From: Thamnaconus septentrionalis
Taxonomy: Eukaryota; Chordata; Actinopteri; Tetraodontiformes; Monacanthidae
Length of the DNA stretch: 64,000 nt
Reading direction: 5' to 3'
NCBI GenBank assembly: GCA_009823395.1
Contig: CM020512.1
Span: forward strand, 8,289,405 to 8,353,404
The notes under the pieces are model-generated. The model made no database searches, was not told where the DNA came from, and saw only the letters and a list, made by a program, of their open reading frames with translations. Position 1 is the first letter of the stretch. Every line of letters starts with the position of its first letter. Both the position numbers and the translations under genes were made by a program. Of this stretch, positions 1 to 12,684 are shown one piece after another.

Positions 1-2476
1 AGGTCTCCTCAGTTGAAGGGTCCTTGACCTCGGCCCCGTGCAGGCTAAAGTCTAAAATCTGCTGCCCAGTTGGGGATGTCTGTAGCTAATTGGGCACTGA
101 GGTTCTGCAAAAACCTTCAATGCAATCAGCCGCCAGATGGGAAGAAGAGCTAAATAGCTGATAGAATTCATCATTCAATTGTTTTCCCAGTGTTGAGACA
201 TGTTTTTTTTTTTTCTCTGCACTTGCGTCACGCGACAGCGAGACCTGCCCAGGCGATGGCGACTCGTTTAGAACTCATTTCCATCGTCCGATAACGCCGG
301 ATGTGCAGCGAAAGGGGAATTTGCGTTAAACGAGCCCCCCTCAGTGGCGCATGCGGACACCATTTGTGTGTCGGGGGGGAAGAAAAAAGTGTTGCGACAT
401 AACAAGGACGCCGTCCTTCCGAGGCATTTTGCCATCTTCTTATCAAGCTGCTGGAAGAGTGAAAAGATTCAAGTCGGAGCGCCGGCTTCTTTAATGTCCC
501 TTCGTCATCAGCGGCAGGATAAGATCGTTCCCTGCCCCCCGGTAGACACAGAGGGAAGCACATTTGCTTTCCTTTGCAGGTTTCTCATTCCTCCGGCCTT
601 ATCAATCCACTGCCGTGATTCAACGGCATTGTGCTGCGATGGGACGGCGGGGTGGCCGTGACTAAGATGGTGGAAGTGCAAAGCGTAAACATTGATTGAT
701 TTCCTGGCTTTTCCAGACGCAGCTGCTCGTACCTTGCGTGGGAGGCGTGCGCAAAGAACAATATTTGAGATGCAAAGCTGCGTGATTCAAATCGAAGCCT
801 ACGAGTGTGTGTGTGAGAGCGCGCGTGTGTGTGTGTTTGTGGTTGCGTGTGATATCCTGCTTAATTTTGGCTCTGTGGGTGGTGCTGCTTTGTCTTCATC
901 GTGGAGAGGAGGACAAAATGTTCCTCGCGTTTGCTTCGCCATTTATCGTCATCAAATCTTGTCGAAGACATTAAACGGTTTGTATTAATAGTATAATAGT
1001 ACAATGTGCACAAAAGGAAAGCTGCTGAAATGTTTTTCTTCTTCCTCAGTGAAGCACCGTGTACCATCACTTTCTGTCTGAAGCACGTTGTGGTTGTGTT
1101 TATGTGGAAATTAAATTATGATTGAAAAGATTATCTCGTAAACATGCTATTCATCTATTTTTCTTAAAAAAAAAAAAAATGATTATTGGCAATAGCCCCC
1201 AGCCTGTTTGTTCTCTGTGTTCTCTATAAAAGTAAAAGGACAAAGTGTGCATATTTCAATAATCACGCTATAATGCAATATTGTCTAGAGCTGCAGCTAT
1301 TGACTACTTTTCTTTTTGATTCAATGGTTTTCTTTGATTCAATTGAGCGATTATTTGAATAGGTGAAAGAACAACTTTTGTCCTGAAACAGCTGAAAGAA
1401 CAGCCACAAGAAGCATTACAGTTAAGATGTATCCTGGCGCCATGTGTGTAACAATGAGCGTCCGTGTAAAACAGCAGAACCAATGTTTAAAAGAACAAGG
1501 AAACAAATCTTTGATTCAGGAAAATTGTTTCCAAATAATTTTTCTTTTTGTGTCCTTTTATTAATCTTTTCAGCTCTACTGTTGCCCACACAGGTGCCAA
1601 AAAAAAAAGTTTTCAGACACAATCCTGTGTGAAATGCATCAGTGGCCACTTCTGTCCAAGAGCAATGACATCATCCGTCCCAACTACACAGGTTTATTAG
1701 GATCAAAAATATATGATCCCAACTTTATGTGCAACAGTGTAACTTGCTTTTATTATGAAAAATGACCTGTAACCAGATTATACTAATTTGAGGTCTGATG
1801 AATCTGCTGTACCTTCACCTTTTTTTCTGGCAGGATGGAAAGGAGGTTTTGGTCCACGTGTGGAAAGATAATTGTGTCTGTCTGGGGGGAAAAAAAAAAC
1901 AGTGTGTCAAATGTGTTCTGTTTGTTCTGTGTGCCAGGAATAGACATGATGGATCGTTGATTGCCGGCTGCGGCTCGGATGACGCGACGCCTCGTGCCCG
2001 TCTTTGTTGTCTTTGTCTGATGCGGGCTCTAATAGCCACTCCTGACCCAATCTGTGTTTTTTTTTTTGGTTTGTTTGTTTTTTTGTTTTTTTATGGAGGC
2101 GGACATCACGTGATTCGTGTTCAGTCTGGGAACGGTCTCGTGTCCTCCACAGCCCTTCTCCCCTCTGGCTGTGGACGGTCACGTCGCCATGTTGCCTGAC
2201 GTAAGCAGCAGGACAGGACGACGTGACCCGTTTTGTCTCTTCAGTGGCTGCCGCCTTCTCTGTCGCTTTTGAAAGGGTTACGGAAAAAAAAGCCAGTTCA
2301 GTGGGAAGTGAAGATTAGAAACAACAAGCAAATTTGAGGGGACAAAAGTGACAGACAGGATCCAAATAAATCCAAATGACCAATGTGTCATTACACAGTG
2401 AGCTTCAGGCCTGAACTTCAAATGCATTTCAAAATCTTTGTTCTAATCTCTAGTAACCGTGTCCCTTCTGTCTCAG
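1..2476 (+). other. Non-coding DNA upstream of the first visible slc6a17 copy A exon (probably intron 1)
   Basis: No reading frame here resembles a known protein. Copy B begins with a coding exon holding the N-terminus and TM1, and no counterpart for copy A is visible here, so that exon should lie before base 1 and this stretch is most likely copy A intron 1. It holds poly-T runs and short GT-rich tracts near 806-840. The acceptor at 2471-2476 closes it. Confidence 0.6.
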
Positions 2477-4047
2477 GCGCCTACCTGGTGCCCTACTCCA
2501 TCCTGCTGTTGCTCATCGGCATCCCGCTGTTCTTCCTGGAGCTGGCGGTGGGTCAGAGGATCAGACGCGGCAGCATCGGGGTTTGGAACTACGTCTACCC
2601 ACAGCTGGGGGGCATCGGGGTCTCCAGTCTGATGGTGAGTGACTGATGGGGACCTCATATGGGTTTGTTTTTTTTTTTTTACTTCCGAGCAACTCCTTGT
2701 TTTTTAAGCTCCTTTATTAGGTGGTACTGTAGTACCTAATAGGCCAGGGTTCCACGTGAGCTGGGCCAGAGCAGGTCTTCATACTGGTGAAGGCAGGTTC
2801 CCACTTGACAAGCAGCCGTGTGACAGGGCTGATATGATTTCACATATACAGAGTCTGCATCTGGCCATGTTGGTGTTCATTAATGGCACTTTCTGGAACT
2901 AGCACGTGTGGAGTCCAGCTCCTGTTGCTGTTTGGTTTGTCACTCCCTGTCGCACGAAGTTGCCTCATTAGAAGCAGAGACCTTTTGACTTGAGCAATCA
3001 TTATTTCACTCAAACACGAGTAGCTCGTGTTTCTCTCAGTGTGAGTCTTTTGCGCCCCACTGACACTCTGCTTGCATTTGGAGGATCTTTTTTTGCTTGT
3101 CTGTCTTTCAGGCTCAGTATCTGGATGATGAAAACACAACTGTTTAGCCCATAAAACTACAGTATAATAGCATGTAGCATTAGCCATAATGTGTCTCATG
3201 CAGAGACAGTAGCTGGGCTGCCACTATCTGTCTTTCCTCATTTGTTCGTTGTCTTCCGATGAAGCCCGGTGTTGATCGCTCTGCTCATCACGTCCCCGCT
3301 CCCTCTGCCGGCCGTCGCCCTCAGTCACCGGCCTCTGAGTCAGCCAGCCGCTGATCGACCGCGCCGCTTGTTTTGTTTGTCAGTCTGTTTCATTAATCCC
3401 GCTGCAGAGGAGGAGAGGGAGAGGCCAGGTCTGGGGCAGCGAGGCGTGCAGCAGCAGGAGATTTAACAGCTATAAATACCCGCTCATAGAGGACCCCAGC
3501 CCCGGCTGCTGAGAGCAAACATCTCAATAATTCATCAACACTGTGACTTAAGCCGTGGGGCCAGCGCCCGTGTCCCGACTCTATGTTTGCACGTCTCCTG
3601 TTTCTGTTTGTTCCAGGACAGTCTTTTAATTTGGGGTATAACCCCTTTTTTTTTTGCCCCCCAGGTTTGCGGTTTCGTGGGCCTCTATTACAACGTCATC
3701 ATCGGCTGGAGCATCTTCTACTTCTTCCAGTCTTTCCAGTTTCCACTGCCTTGGGCCGAATGCCCCATCCGGAGAAATGGAAGCCAAGCCAGTAAGTGCA
3801 CAGCCAGACCAGGAAAAGATAAACAGGATGAGACGAGGAGACGCAGAGCAAAAAAAAAAAAAAAATTAAAAGAGCAAAAATAAATAAATGAAATCATGCC
3901 AGACATTGCCACATTCACAGACGCAAGCACGCACACACGCACACACAGAAACAAGCTGCGCGGTGCTTCAGAGGGCGGAGCTTCGAGCGGGAGAACGTGT
4001 CCTTGCATCGAAAGAGCTCTGCAGTCATGCAGCAGGAGCTCCGCAGA

Positions 4048-4145
<98 letters not shown>

Positions 4146-4293
4146 AAATATGGCATTGTGAGGACCAGAGTGCGTTTTGTCCCAACCAAGGACATTGTAT
4201 TGAGGTGGCAGTTGCAATAGCAAGTCAATAATTGTACGAGTGAAGGCTTCAGTTTAGATGCATAGAGGTTTGAGATGATGAAAGTCAATGTCA

Positions 4294-4333
<40 letters not shown>

Positions 4334-5980
4334 GCTGCGCTTCCTCTTCGAGAGCTGCTGCCCTGCCAGACGCTGTGGCTCGGCCAACAGCGTCAGCTGG
4401 TCGCCGTCGGTGGGAGAACATGTACGATCTGGCAGGGTGAAGGGCATCGGCCGCCTCTGACACACCAGGGCTGGTGGCCTGTAGGCTCCGCTCATGGCCG
4501 TACGCACGCAGAGCCTCCAGATGGATCGTATTAAATGAAGTTGAGGGTAGAGAATTTACAAATACAGGCCAACATAAGGATGCTTCTGCTTCGTACCGCT
4601 CGGCTCTACACTCTGGAGCATTTGTCTGTTGAGAGTTAGCAGGGCTTAGAGAGCAGTGGGCTGAAAATGTTCTCCGCAGTTTTAACAAGCACCACGGGAA
4701 TGAACAGAACAGATGCGATCGGCTTCGAGGACAAAGGTTTAGCGCTGAACGTTAAACACACACTGGGTTTTCTCCGCGGAGCCTCCTAGTTTGATCTTGC
4801 TTATTTTGTCAAAATAAACATCTCGATGTTTAAGTTGTTGGGTTCATCAAATGGCAGCACAAGTCGTTTTTAAGTCCAGTTATCCTGAAAAAGTGGCTTT
4901 CTTGGAATCGGAATGGGGCGGTGGTAAGCAGCCAGAGAAGAATATTGAACGCACACGGTTTAAGAAAGAGCTCGAAGCAAGTGGCTTCCTTGCAAATCAG
5001 ACCTCCTGACTCATGAAGTCAATATTTAGCTTTACACGGGACAAACTCCTTATTTCACTTACACAAAATATTAATCCACCGAGGCATCTTAATGTGACCC
5101 ATGTGTTATTGCCTCCATGGAAATTCATCCTTCTTCTACTTCCTTATCTTCCACCAAAGTTGTGGAGCCGGAGTGCGAGAAGAGCTCGGCCACCACTTAC
5201 TTCTGGTACCGGCAGACTCTCAACATCACCAGCAGCATCGACGACACGGGCGGCCTGAACTGGAAGATGACCCTGTCCCTGCTGGTGGCCTGGATCCTGG
5301 TCTGCCTGGCCGTCATCAAGGGCATCCAGTCGTCTGGGAAGGTACCGGCGGTCGCTGGGCTGCACAGAAACACATGCAAACAATCAGTCCTGCGCTGTAT
5401 TTGCCTTTCACTGAATCCTGATCCATCCAAGTGTTTCATCCCGTTGTTTTGCTAATGCTTTTCAGTCGATACGTAAGGTACTTAAACATATCAACAACAG
5501 CAGCGGCAGTCCATCTTTATTTCTGCACCATATCATGAAAGACAGACACGCACGCATGCAGCATCAATTAGCTGGGGCCAGCGGAGGCCGCGACAGATGG
5601 AAAAACGCTGTTTGGCAACGACTGCAACAACCTCTTGTAATCTCGATCCAGAGCGTGAGTCACGTTGCGCAGCGTAGCATCCAGCCCAATTTCAATAGGG
5701 ATGAGCGAACATCGCCGAGGCGTTTTCATGCGCTAGATTTCCTAATCTAGTTTTCACAGTCAGCGCCGAAAACGCTCCCCTGCGGGGCTGATTTTTCCAC
5801 CCATCGCTCTTCAAACCTCACCGGCTCCTCCTGCCACATTGTCGGAGAAAGGTGTCACAGACGCAGAGCTGAGCAGCGCCCCGGGCCGCTCTGGCCGCCA
5901 CTCAATTCATTTTGCTTTCGAGAGGGCAGAGCCGCCTCGTGAAAGAGCGTCTCCATGGCAACGCCACGTAACGATCTGGC

Positions 5981-6015
<35 letters not shown>

Positions 6016-9000
6016 CAGGTGATGTACTTCAGCTCCCTCTTCCCCTACGTGGTGCTCTTCTGCTTCCTGGTGCGAGGTCTGCTGCTGAAAGGGGCCGTCG
6101 ACGGCATCGCGCACATGTTCACCCCCAAGGTGAGAGTGTAAACGAGCTGTACTTGCTCATCTGTAAAAAATACAGCAGCAGCTGCAGATCTATACATTTC
6201 TCCCGCCATCTTCAACCGCATCTCATGCGACGCAACTGAGTTTTCAACGTACAGTTGAGTTGTCAAGGTTTATGTTTCTCTCTAGTGGTGAAAACACGTC
6301 ACTGCAGAATGAACCAGTTTATCGGGGGTTGTCAATGTTTTTTTCTTTGATGTATTATTATGTCTGGAAAGAATGACAGAGTGGCAGCTTTGTGTATTTT
6401 GTGAAACTGTGACATTCAATCAAGATATCAGAGCTGCGATGAAGTGAAAACTGTGCCTGAACCAAACCCCCTCCACCCACTACTGTTGACTTTAACTCAC
6501 TCAATAAATCTCTGTTGGTAAAAAGTTATATACAGTACATTCAGTATACATACACAGTATATTCACAATATATTTGTCCTCAAATCCTGTGAACCTAAAT
6601 TTAAATTCTCTTACAAATCAAAGAGGGACTTTGTCCAGTAGAATTACTCCTGAGGGTTCCTGCAGCGGAAAAGGGTGACATTATGTATGAGCCACCAGTA
6701 ACTACTGCTGCTGCTACTACTACTACTTACTAGTAGTAGTACTGACTATACTGACTATTACTCTCTTCAGTCTTCTGCAGTTTAATTTTGTTCCCCAAGC
6801 TTTGGATGCTTCATCGCAATTACTTTTTCTCATCGCCTGCAGCTGGAGAAGATGCTGGAGCCGCAGGTGTGGAGGGAGGCGGCCACGCAGGTCTTCTTCG
6901 CCCTCGGCCTCGGCTTCGGAGGCGTCATCGCGTTCTCCAGCTACAACAAGCGGGACAACAACTGCCACTTTGACGCAGCTCTGGTGTCCATTATCAACTT
7001 TGTCACCTCCATCCTGGCCACTCTGGTGGTGTTCGCCGTGCTGGGCTTCAAGGCCAACATGATGAACGAGAAATGCGTTGTTGAGTGAGTGTGCTTGTTG
7101 GTTTGTGTCCCCCTGCCGCAGAAGTGACTGTACTGAAACCCATGCTGGTCAAATTTCACATAACTACCGTCTTCTTCTGGTTTAGAAATGCAGAGAAGAT
7201 CCTGGGCTTTGTCAACACAGGCGTGCTCAGCAAGGAGCTCATCCCTCCCCATATCAACTTCTCCCACCTGTCCGCCGAGGACTACGCGGAGATGTACGGC
7301 GTCATTAAGACGGTGAAGGAGGACAACTTCGCCCAGCTCGGCCTGGACGCCTGCGTGCTGGAGGACGAACTCAACAAGGTCAGAGCAGCACTTGTGAGGC
7401 GGAAGAGGGGCAACCTTGATAGCCGCACAGATGCAGAAACACCATTATTTAAGAAACACAATTATATTTAATGAAATTAATTAAGAGTGCGTGTCTTCAA
7501 AGCTGCAAACCATCTCCAAAGCTGCAAGATAAAACGTAACTTTGACAACTAACTGATTGTTTCTCCATCAAAAACTGCTCCTGGTTGTCTGCAGGCGGTT
7601 CAGGGCACCGGCTTGGCGTTCATCGCCTTCACAGAGGCCATGACTCATTTCCCCGCCAGCCCCTTCTGGTCCGTCATGTTCTTCTTCATGCTCATCAACC
7701 TGGGCCTGGGAAGCATGATCGGCACCATGACTGGGATCACCACACCCATCCTGGACGCCTTCAAGATCCGCAAGGAGATCCTGTGCGGTGAGCTAGCTCT
7801 TGACTTGTGCTTGCATGCAAGAAATCAAATGATGATCACCATCATCAGTCTCATTAGATCCCCTTCTCTTCCCCGCTTCCCAGTGGTTTGCTGCATCATT
7901 GCCTTCCTGCTGGGTCTGCTGTTTGTGCAGCGGTCTGGAAACTACTTTGTCACCATGTTTGACGACTACTCGGCCGGTCTGCCTCTCACCGTTGTGGTGA
8001 TTCTGGAGAACGTCTCCGTGGCCTGGATCTACGGCACCAAGAGGTGATAATAATCACAGTTGCTTATAAGCCACTTTGGGAGGCTCCAAACGTCAAGGAA
8101 CTTGCCGTAGTCGACCTAGTCAAAGGGCTGGTTTTTCATTCCTACTCTTGTCCTTTGCATCATTTCCCTGACAGGTTCATGCAGGACCTGGAGGACATGC
8201 TTGGATTCAGGCCATACAGCTTTTACTACTACATGTGGCGCTACGTGTCACCGGCCGTGCTGGTGGTGCTGATTGTTGCCACCGTCATCGAGATGGCCGT
8301 CAGTCCCGCAGGATACAACGCCTGGGTGGAGTCAGAAGTAAGTATTCAGGATCTCGGAAGGTTTCTCGCGTCACCTCCCTCTTTTGTTGCCTCACATATC
8401 ACTCCGGTTTTGAGGTGTTTACACTGGCTTCCTGTCTGTTAAAGAATTGATTTTAAAATACTGATGTTGGTTTATAAAGCTCTGAATGGTTTAGGGCCAA
8501 AATATATTTCTGACCTGCTGAAACAAACTCCTAGAGAATTGTAGTTCTGCTCCAACTCTCCGCTCTTTTAAATCAAGGCGAAAGAATTTTCTTTTTACAA
8601 CCGCCTTTTATTAAATCAAATTTATCTCACACTGCACCTTTTATTTGTTCTATTACTATTTTAATACTCTCTGTTTTTAATTTCTGTTTTTAATGATTCT
8701 GTTATTACAATTCAATAACTTTGTCTTTTATTTCTGTTTTACTGATTGCTTTTACTGCCTGTGCTGTGTATTTTGTCTTCTTGTTCCTGTTTCTGTATAA
8801 GCACTTTGAAGTACCTTATGTCTGAAAATGTGCTATACAGACAGATTTGCCTTGCCTTGCCTTGCCTTACATATGCACTCTTTGTCTGCCAGGGTGCCGA
8901 GCGCTTCCACAGCTACCCGCCCTGGGCTCTGGGAATGGCCTACTCCCTCGTGGTCGTGTCCATGCTGCCTCTGCCCATCGTCTTCATCGTCCGCCGCTTC

Positions 9001-9255
9001 AACCTCATCTCGGATGGCTCTAACAAGCTCTCCGTCTCCTACCGCAAAGGCATGATGAAGGACATGTCCAACCTGGAGGAGCAGAACGAGCAGCGCTTCA
9101 TCCTGGGCAAGAACCCCAGCGAGGCGCCCTCGCCGATGCCCACCCCCCGTGCCTACCTGGGGCCTGGCGGCACCCACGAGATGACCAACACCAACTACGG
9201 CACCAGCACCAAAACGGGCTACCAGAACATCGGCTCGCCCGAGTCCGAGCTATGA
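2477..9255 (+). CDS. slc6a17: slc6a17 copy A, sodium-dependent vesicular neutral amino acid transporter (5' partial)
   Basis: Ten coding exons with GT-AG borders and consistent phases: 2477-2634, 3665-3791, 5160-5341, 6019-6129, 6843-7084, 7186-7378, 7595-7787, 7884-8043, 8175-8337, 8893-9255 (TGA stop). They encode 629 residues from TM2 to the C-terminus; the exon with the N-terminus and TM1 is upstream of the window. Family marks: [48 protein letters not shown], the NFSHLS sequon in extracellular loop 4, [13 protein letters not shown] and LGFRPY. The long cytoplasmic tail with [14 protein letters not shown] and final PESEL is typical of SLC6A17 rather than SLC6A15. SLC6A17 (NTT4) is known as a Na+-coupled carrier of proline, glycine, leucine, alanine and glutamine on synaptic vesicles of neurons. 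No frameshift or stop is seen. A diverged paralogue follows in the same orientation. The introns carry microsatellites, and intron 10 carries a LINE 3' end. Confidence 0.95.
4053..4142. repeat. Compound (GA)n(TG)n microsatellite in slc6a17 copy A intron 3
   Basis: A GA run passes directly into a TG run, giving about 90 bp of alternating purine and purine-pyrimidine dinucleotides. A second TG run lies at about 4296-4330 in the same intron. The reading frames through these tracts are repeat artefacts. Confidence 0.95.
5981..6016 (+). repeat. (TGTC)n tetranucleotide repeat forming the pyrimidine tract of the exon 5 acceptor, copy A
   Basis: About nine TGTC units run straight into the CAG acceptor at 6016-6018, before exon 5 at 6019. 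The repeat therefore acts as the polypyrimidine tract. The same acceptor in copy B (17950-17978) is an ordinary mixed pyrimidine tract. Confidence 0.9.
8385..8869 (+). mobile_element. LINE (L2/Rex1/CR1-like) 3' end in slc6a17 copy A intron 10
   Basis: The forward translation contains [14 protein letters not shown], then [20 protein letters not shown] and YISDLL, a signature of the C-terminal part of L2/CR1-type reverse transcriptases. It is broken by stops. It continues into an AT-rich 3' UTR and ends in CTTGC tandem units near 8848-8868, as such 3' tails do. The piece is 5'-truncated and inactive. Copy B intron 10 is only 83 bp and lacks it, so insertion followed the duplication or the element was lost from B. 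Confidence 0.82.
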
Positions 9256-9575
9256 TCCGCTGGCCGCGCAGGTTCCCCTGTCCAGTAGACCCGTTTCCTT
9301 CTTGAAGGGGGAAGGAGACAGACGGAGAAAGGAACCGAGAGAGAGGACATGAGGAAGGGAGAGCAGATCCATCCACTTGTTGCATCACACCTTGACCACA
9401 CCCCCAGAGTAGAGCCCCTCTATTCCGCCCCGTCACTCCTTGCCCGCGGTTCTTCACACTGTGGGATCCTTGCTGCTCGCTTCCAGTCAACCCCCAGCCG
9501 TCAACAGCAGGATCGCAGGCGACTCCAGACATGCCACAACATTTCCCCATCGGCCATCCGTCACAGTGACGGGGA

Positions 9576-9581
<6 letters not shown>

Positions 9582-9650
<69 letters not shown>
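9582..9650. repeat. (GA)n microsatellite in the copy A 3' region
   Basis: An almost pure GA run of about 70 bp starts some 330 bp after the copy A stop codon. If transcribed, it gives a long purine tract in the mRNA. Confidence 0.95.
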
Positions 9651-9652
<2 letters not shown>

Positions 9653-10376
9653 CTGGCCTGGGGGGTTGAGGTGCAAACTGCAAAAACGCTTTACATCGTA
9701 TGTTCCACGTGTTTTTTTGAGAGGTTCCTCTTGTGACAGCGGGAAGTTTGTAAATCCGGGGCGGTTCCAGTTTCTGGAGGAAAGGAATGTCGCTCACGGC
9801 GGGAAAGAGGGTGGAAGGAGATCCCGGGGACGCAGCATTGAAACCCGACTCATCATCCTTTCAATCAGCGGAGGAGGAGGGAGAGATTGTGCGAACAGCG
9901 GAGCGAGCGCGCCGCACGCGGTTTATCGTGCCTATCATGCATCAGCAATAATTCTCCACCCAGCGTCCCGCGGATCTCCTTCCATCCACGCCCTCACCAC
10001 CGATGTAGAAAACTGTACATATGTGTTGTGAAATCGTCCCAGATGTCACCGTGTGCAAGTGCGCGTTCACACACCAGAGTAGTGCAGCGACCCGGGGACC
10101 GTCCTCTCATTTCTCCACAGAAGCACAGATCTTTCAAGCAACTCTGAGCCTTAGCACACGACAGCACCTTTTCTTTCAGAGAGCCTGGCCTCCACATTCA
10201 GGCTTTGGGATTAGTTTCTGACTTCTTCCCGCTAACTCCAAATTGCGCCGGTTGCAGCCGACCGCCGAGAAGCTTTTGGGCTTGACATGAATCAGTTCAG
10301 TCGAGCTTTTCTATTTCAATCAAATTGCCATTGTAAAAGTCGTGGTGCGCAGGGGAGCTGCTTCATGTGCGTCAGA

Positions 10377-10725
10377 CATGCGCACCTCCATCCAGACGTG
10401 CGAGTGCGCCGGTTATATTGTCCGTTGCTGAATGGACCTGCTGCTGCTGCTGCTGCTGCGACAAGAGCCACGTTACCCAGGGGAACCTGCTGCAGTAGCA
10501 GCAGCGGCTCGCAGGTCGGATCCTCTTCAGGCGGAGGAAGGAGGAGAAGAGGCGCATCGTTTTTGTCCGAATGGCTGCAATGTTGTCCCAGAGGTTCACT
10601 GCCGTCGTCATCTTTCACGGGAAAGATGCTTGAGATGCACTGACTTAATCTCCTGAAACGGTGACCACCCCTACCATTATGTCATGAGCACTTAGTCTAC
10701 ACTTAGATGTCTTTTTGTGGAGTGA
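10377..10725 (+). other. Copy A member of a non-coding block shared with copy B
   Basis: By eye this aligns in order with 21230-21563 behind copy B. Shared landmarks are CTATTGTCC/TATATTGTCC before CGCTGAATG/TGCTGAATG, the string GTTACCCAGGGGAACC, GGATCCTCTTCAG, TTGAGATGCA and TTAGATGTCT. This copy carries a CTG trinucleotide run (about 10438-10459) missing from the B block. Position suggests an ancient 3' UTR segment duplicated with the gene. Confidence 0.75.
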
Positions 10726-11188
10726 CTACACTAAAGCTTTGTAAAGAAAAAATAAGAAAAGAAAAGAAAAAAATACCTTAATTGTGAGACAATGTGTGTT
10801 TACGGGTGTAACCATGTGGAGAATGTACTGTGATAAATGTTTGGAACCGGTAGCAGTACACAGGCGCGGCCACCAGGTGTCTCTGCCGGCACGCGTATGA
10901 GCCAATAGCAAGCTCCTCCTCATCCGGTGGCCCCTCCCTCCCTAAGACGACAGAGTGAGCAGGTGTGTTGTGGAACACAGTCAGTGGCGTGCAGCTCCCA
11001 GAGCTGCGACTCTTTTGTCGGCCTTATGCTTCTGTCCGTTCGTTTGCTTGTTTTCGGCCGTGTCGTGCGATTGTGCGTTTTGGATCAACGTTCCGTCTCA
11101 TTTACATGAGCACTTTAAGTGTGAGACCCTGGAGTTGTCTGTTAAAGGAGGAGCTTGCCTAAATATTTTAGAGAAACAGGTCGACATA

Positions 11189-11524
11189 GGCTGTGTCTCA
11201 ATTCAGGGTCTGCGTCCTTCATAGGATGCATTTGAAGGCCAGTTGCGTCATAGCACTGCGCGAAGGCTTGTCCCAATTCACTAAAATTCGAAGGCCATGG
11301 TTGGATGGCGAACCAATGGTTAGCTTGATGCTATAATGACGTCACTTCTGGGGCTGGCCAGCAGAAGGGAACGGCAGGAAATATGCCGAAGGCTACGCCG
11401 TCCCATGTGGTTACCGGGGAGGCGGGTTTGGGTTCGTCCTTCTCGGCCGGGTCCTTCGGAGGACCCGCCTTCCGACGGAGGACGCTTCCTTTGAAGGATG
11501 CAGACCCTGAATTGAGACACAGCC
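11189..11524. mobile_element. Non-autonomous DNA transposon (MITE) with about 32-bp terminal inverted repeats
   Basis: The left end begins GGCTGTGTCTCAATTCAGGG and the right end is its inverted copy, differing at about one position in 32. The body (336 bp) has no coding capacity and contains internal repeats of GAAGG/CCTTC. The flanks are ATA on both sides (11186-11188 and 11525-11527), a plausible 3-bp target duplication, which would fit a Harbinger-like family, though I cannot assign it firmly. Confidence 0.85.
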
Positions 11525-12684
11525 ATAGACTTGCTCTTATGAAGATGGTAAAGTTGAGGGATCTTTAAAAATGAAAATAATATTAATATGGCAGCAGCCA
11601 CAGTGTTCTCCTGCTAATGATTTACATTGAGACAAATGCTTTTAAATCTAATCACAATTCCACCGTAACTGAACTCAAAATGTTGATGTCGGGCATCTCA
11701 CAATGGACACTTCCATAGCTCCACACTTCACTGGTTCAGATAAAGGCTTTTGCTGCTCGGTTGATTTTTGTACAATACGTATCTGCACAATGAATCGGTG
11801 GAATTTGCCACAGAAATGTGTTACATTTTTCAATAGCATACTGATGCTAAGAGCAAGTTGTTGCTCCTTTCGTTTCAAGGCGTGTACAAAAGCATGGCGT
11901 GTGAAAACAAAAAGAATAGACACACAGGGTGCAACCCCCTTGAAAAACATGGTAAAACTCATCTAGCTCACCGTGTTTTTAATATCTGAAATTTCAAATT
12001 TAATGCAATAACATTATTTCAAGGGTGAGAAAGAAAAAAAAAATAAACAGTCGCTGTGACTTTTTTTTTGCCCGCTTACAATTTGAATTCTGACTCGGAT
12101 TTATGGGAAAAAGCACATTTCTAATGGAAACACATGACAAGAGAGCACAAAGGGGTTCCGTGTCTCAGCGAGCCATGGGGCCTCAGCAGCCACAGCAGGA
12201 CTCCGCGCCGGGTGGAGGCCCTCGGCGGTGGAGGACACGGGCGCCTGCTTCCAAAAGCACGTGCACGGCCACGCACGGCTGCCTCTGCTGTGCGATGAGT
12301 GATGCACGTTGGCCCGATGAGCCGCGCGCACAGCCGACCGAGCGCACGAATCGCAGGTCCCGAATCCTGTTTTTTGGACTGACTGCACGCGTTTGTGAAA
12401 CCCCCGTCGAACATTTAATCCAAGTCGCTGCCACTTGCTGGAAAGCGGCGACTCCAGGGTCTCTCTGTCTCGTCCATTCTGTCGTCCTGTGTTGTATCCC
12501 TATGAACCGCAGAGCAACTCCTAGCGATTAAAATCGGTTCCTTTGACTGATATGAAGTCATTCACAGTGTAGAGTGTCAGTGGATTTAATTAGCTGTGCA
12601 AATAGTCCTTACGTGACCAAACACATATTTATATTTATAGTATTTAAGACAATTTACGCTGTACATATGGATGTATATTCTGAT

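Noticed and set aside
4254..4688. Minus-strand frame of 144 codons
   Set aside because: Crosses a CA repeat and lies in an intron of slc6a17 copy A; no domain or splice support.
6703..6742. TAC/AGT trinucleotide runs forming a small hairpin in copy A intron 5
   Set aside because: Short simple repeat with mirror symmetry; no evidence of function.
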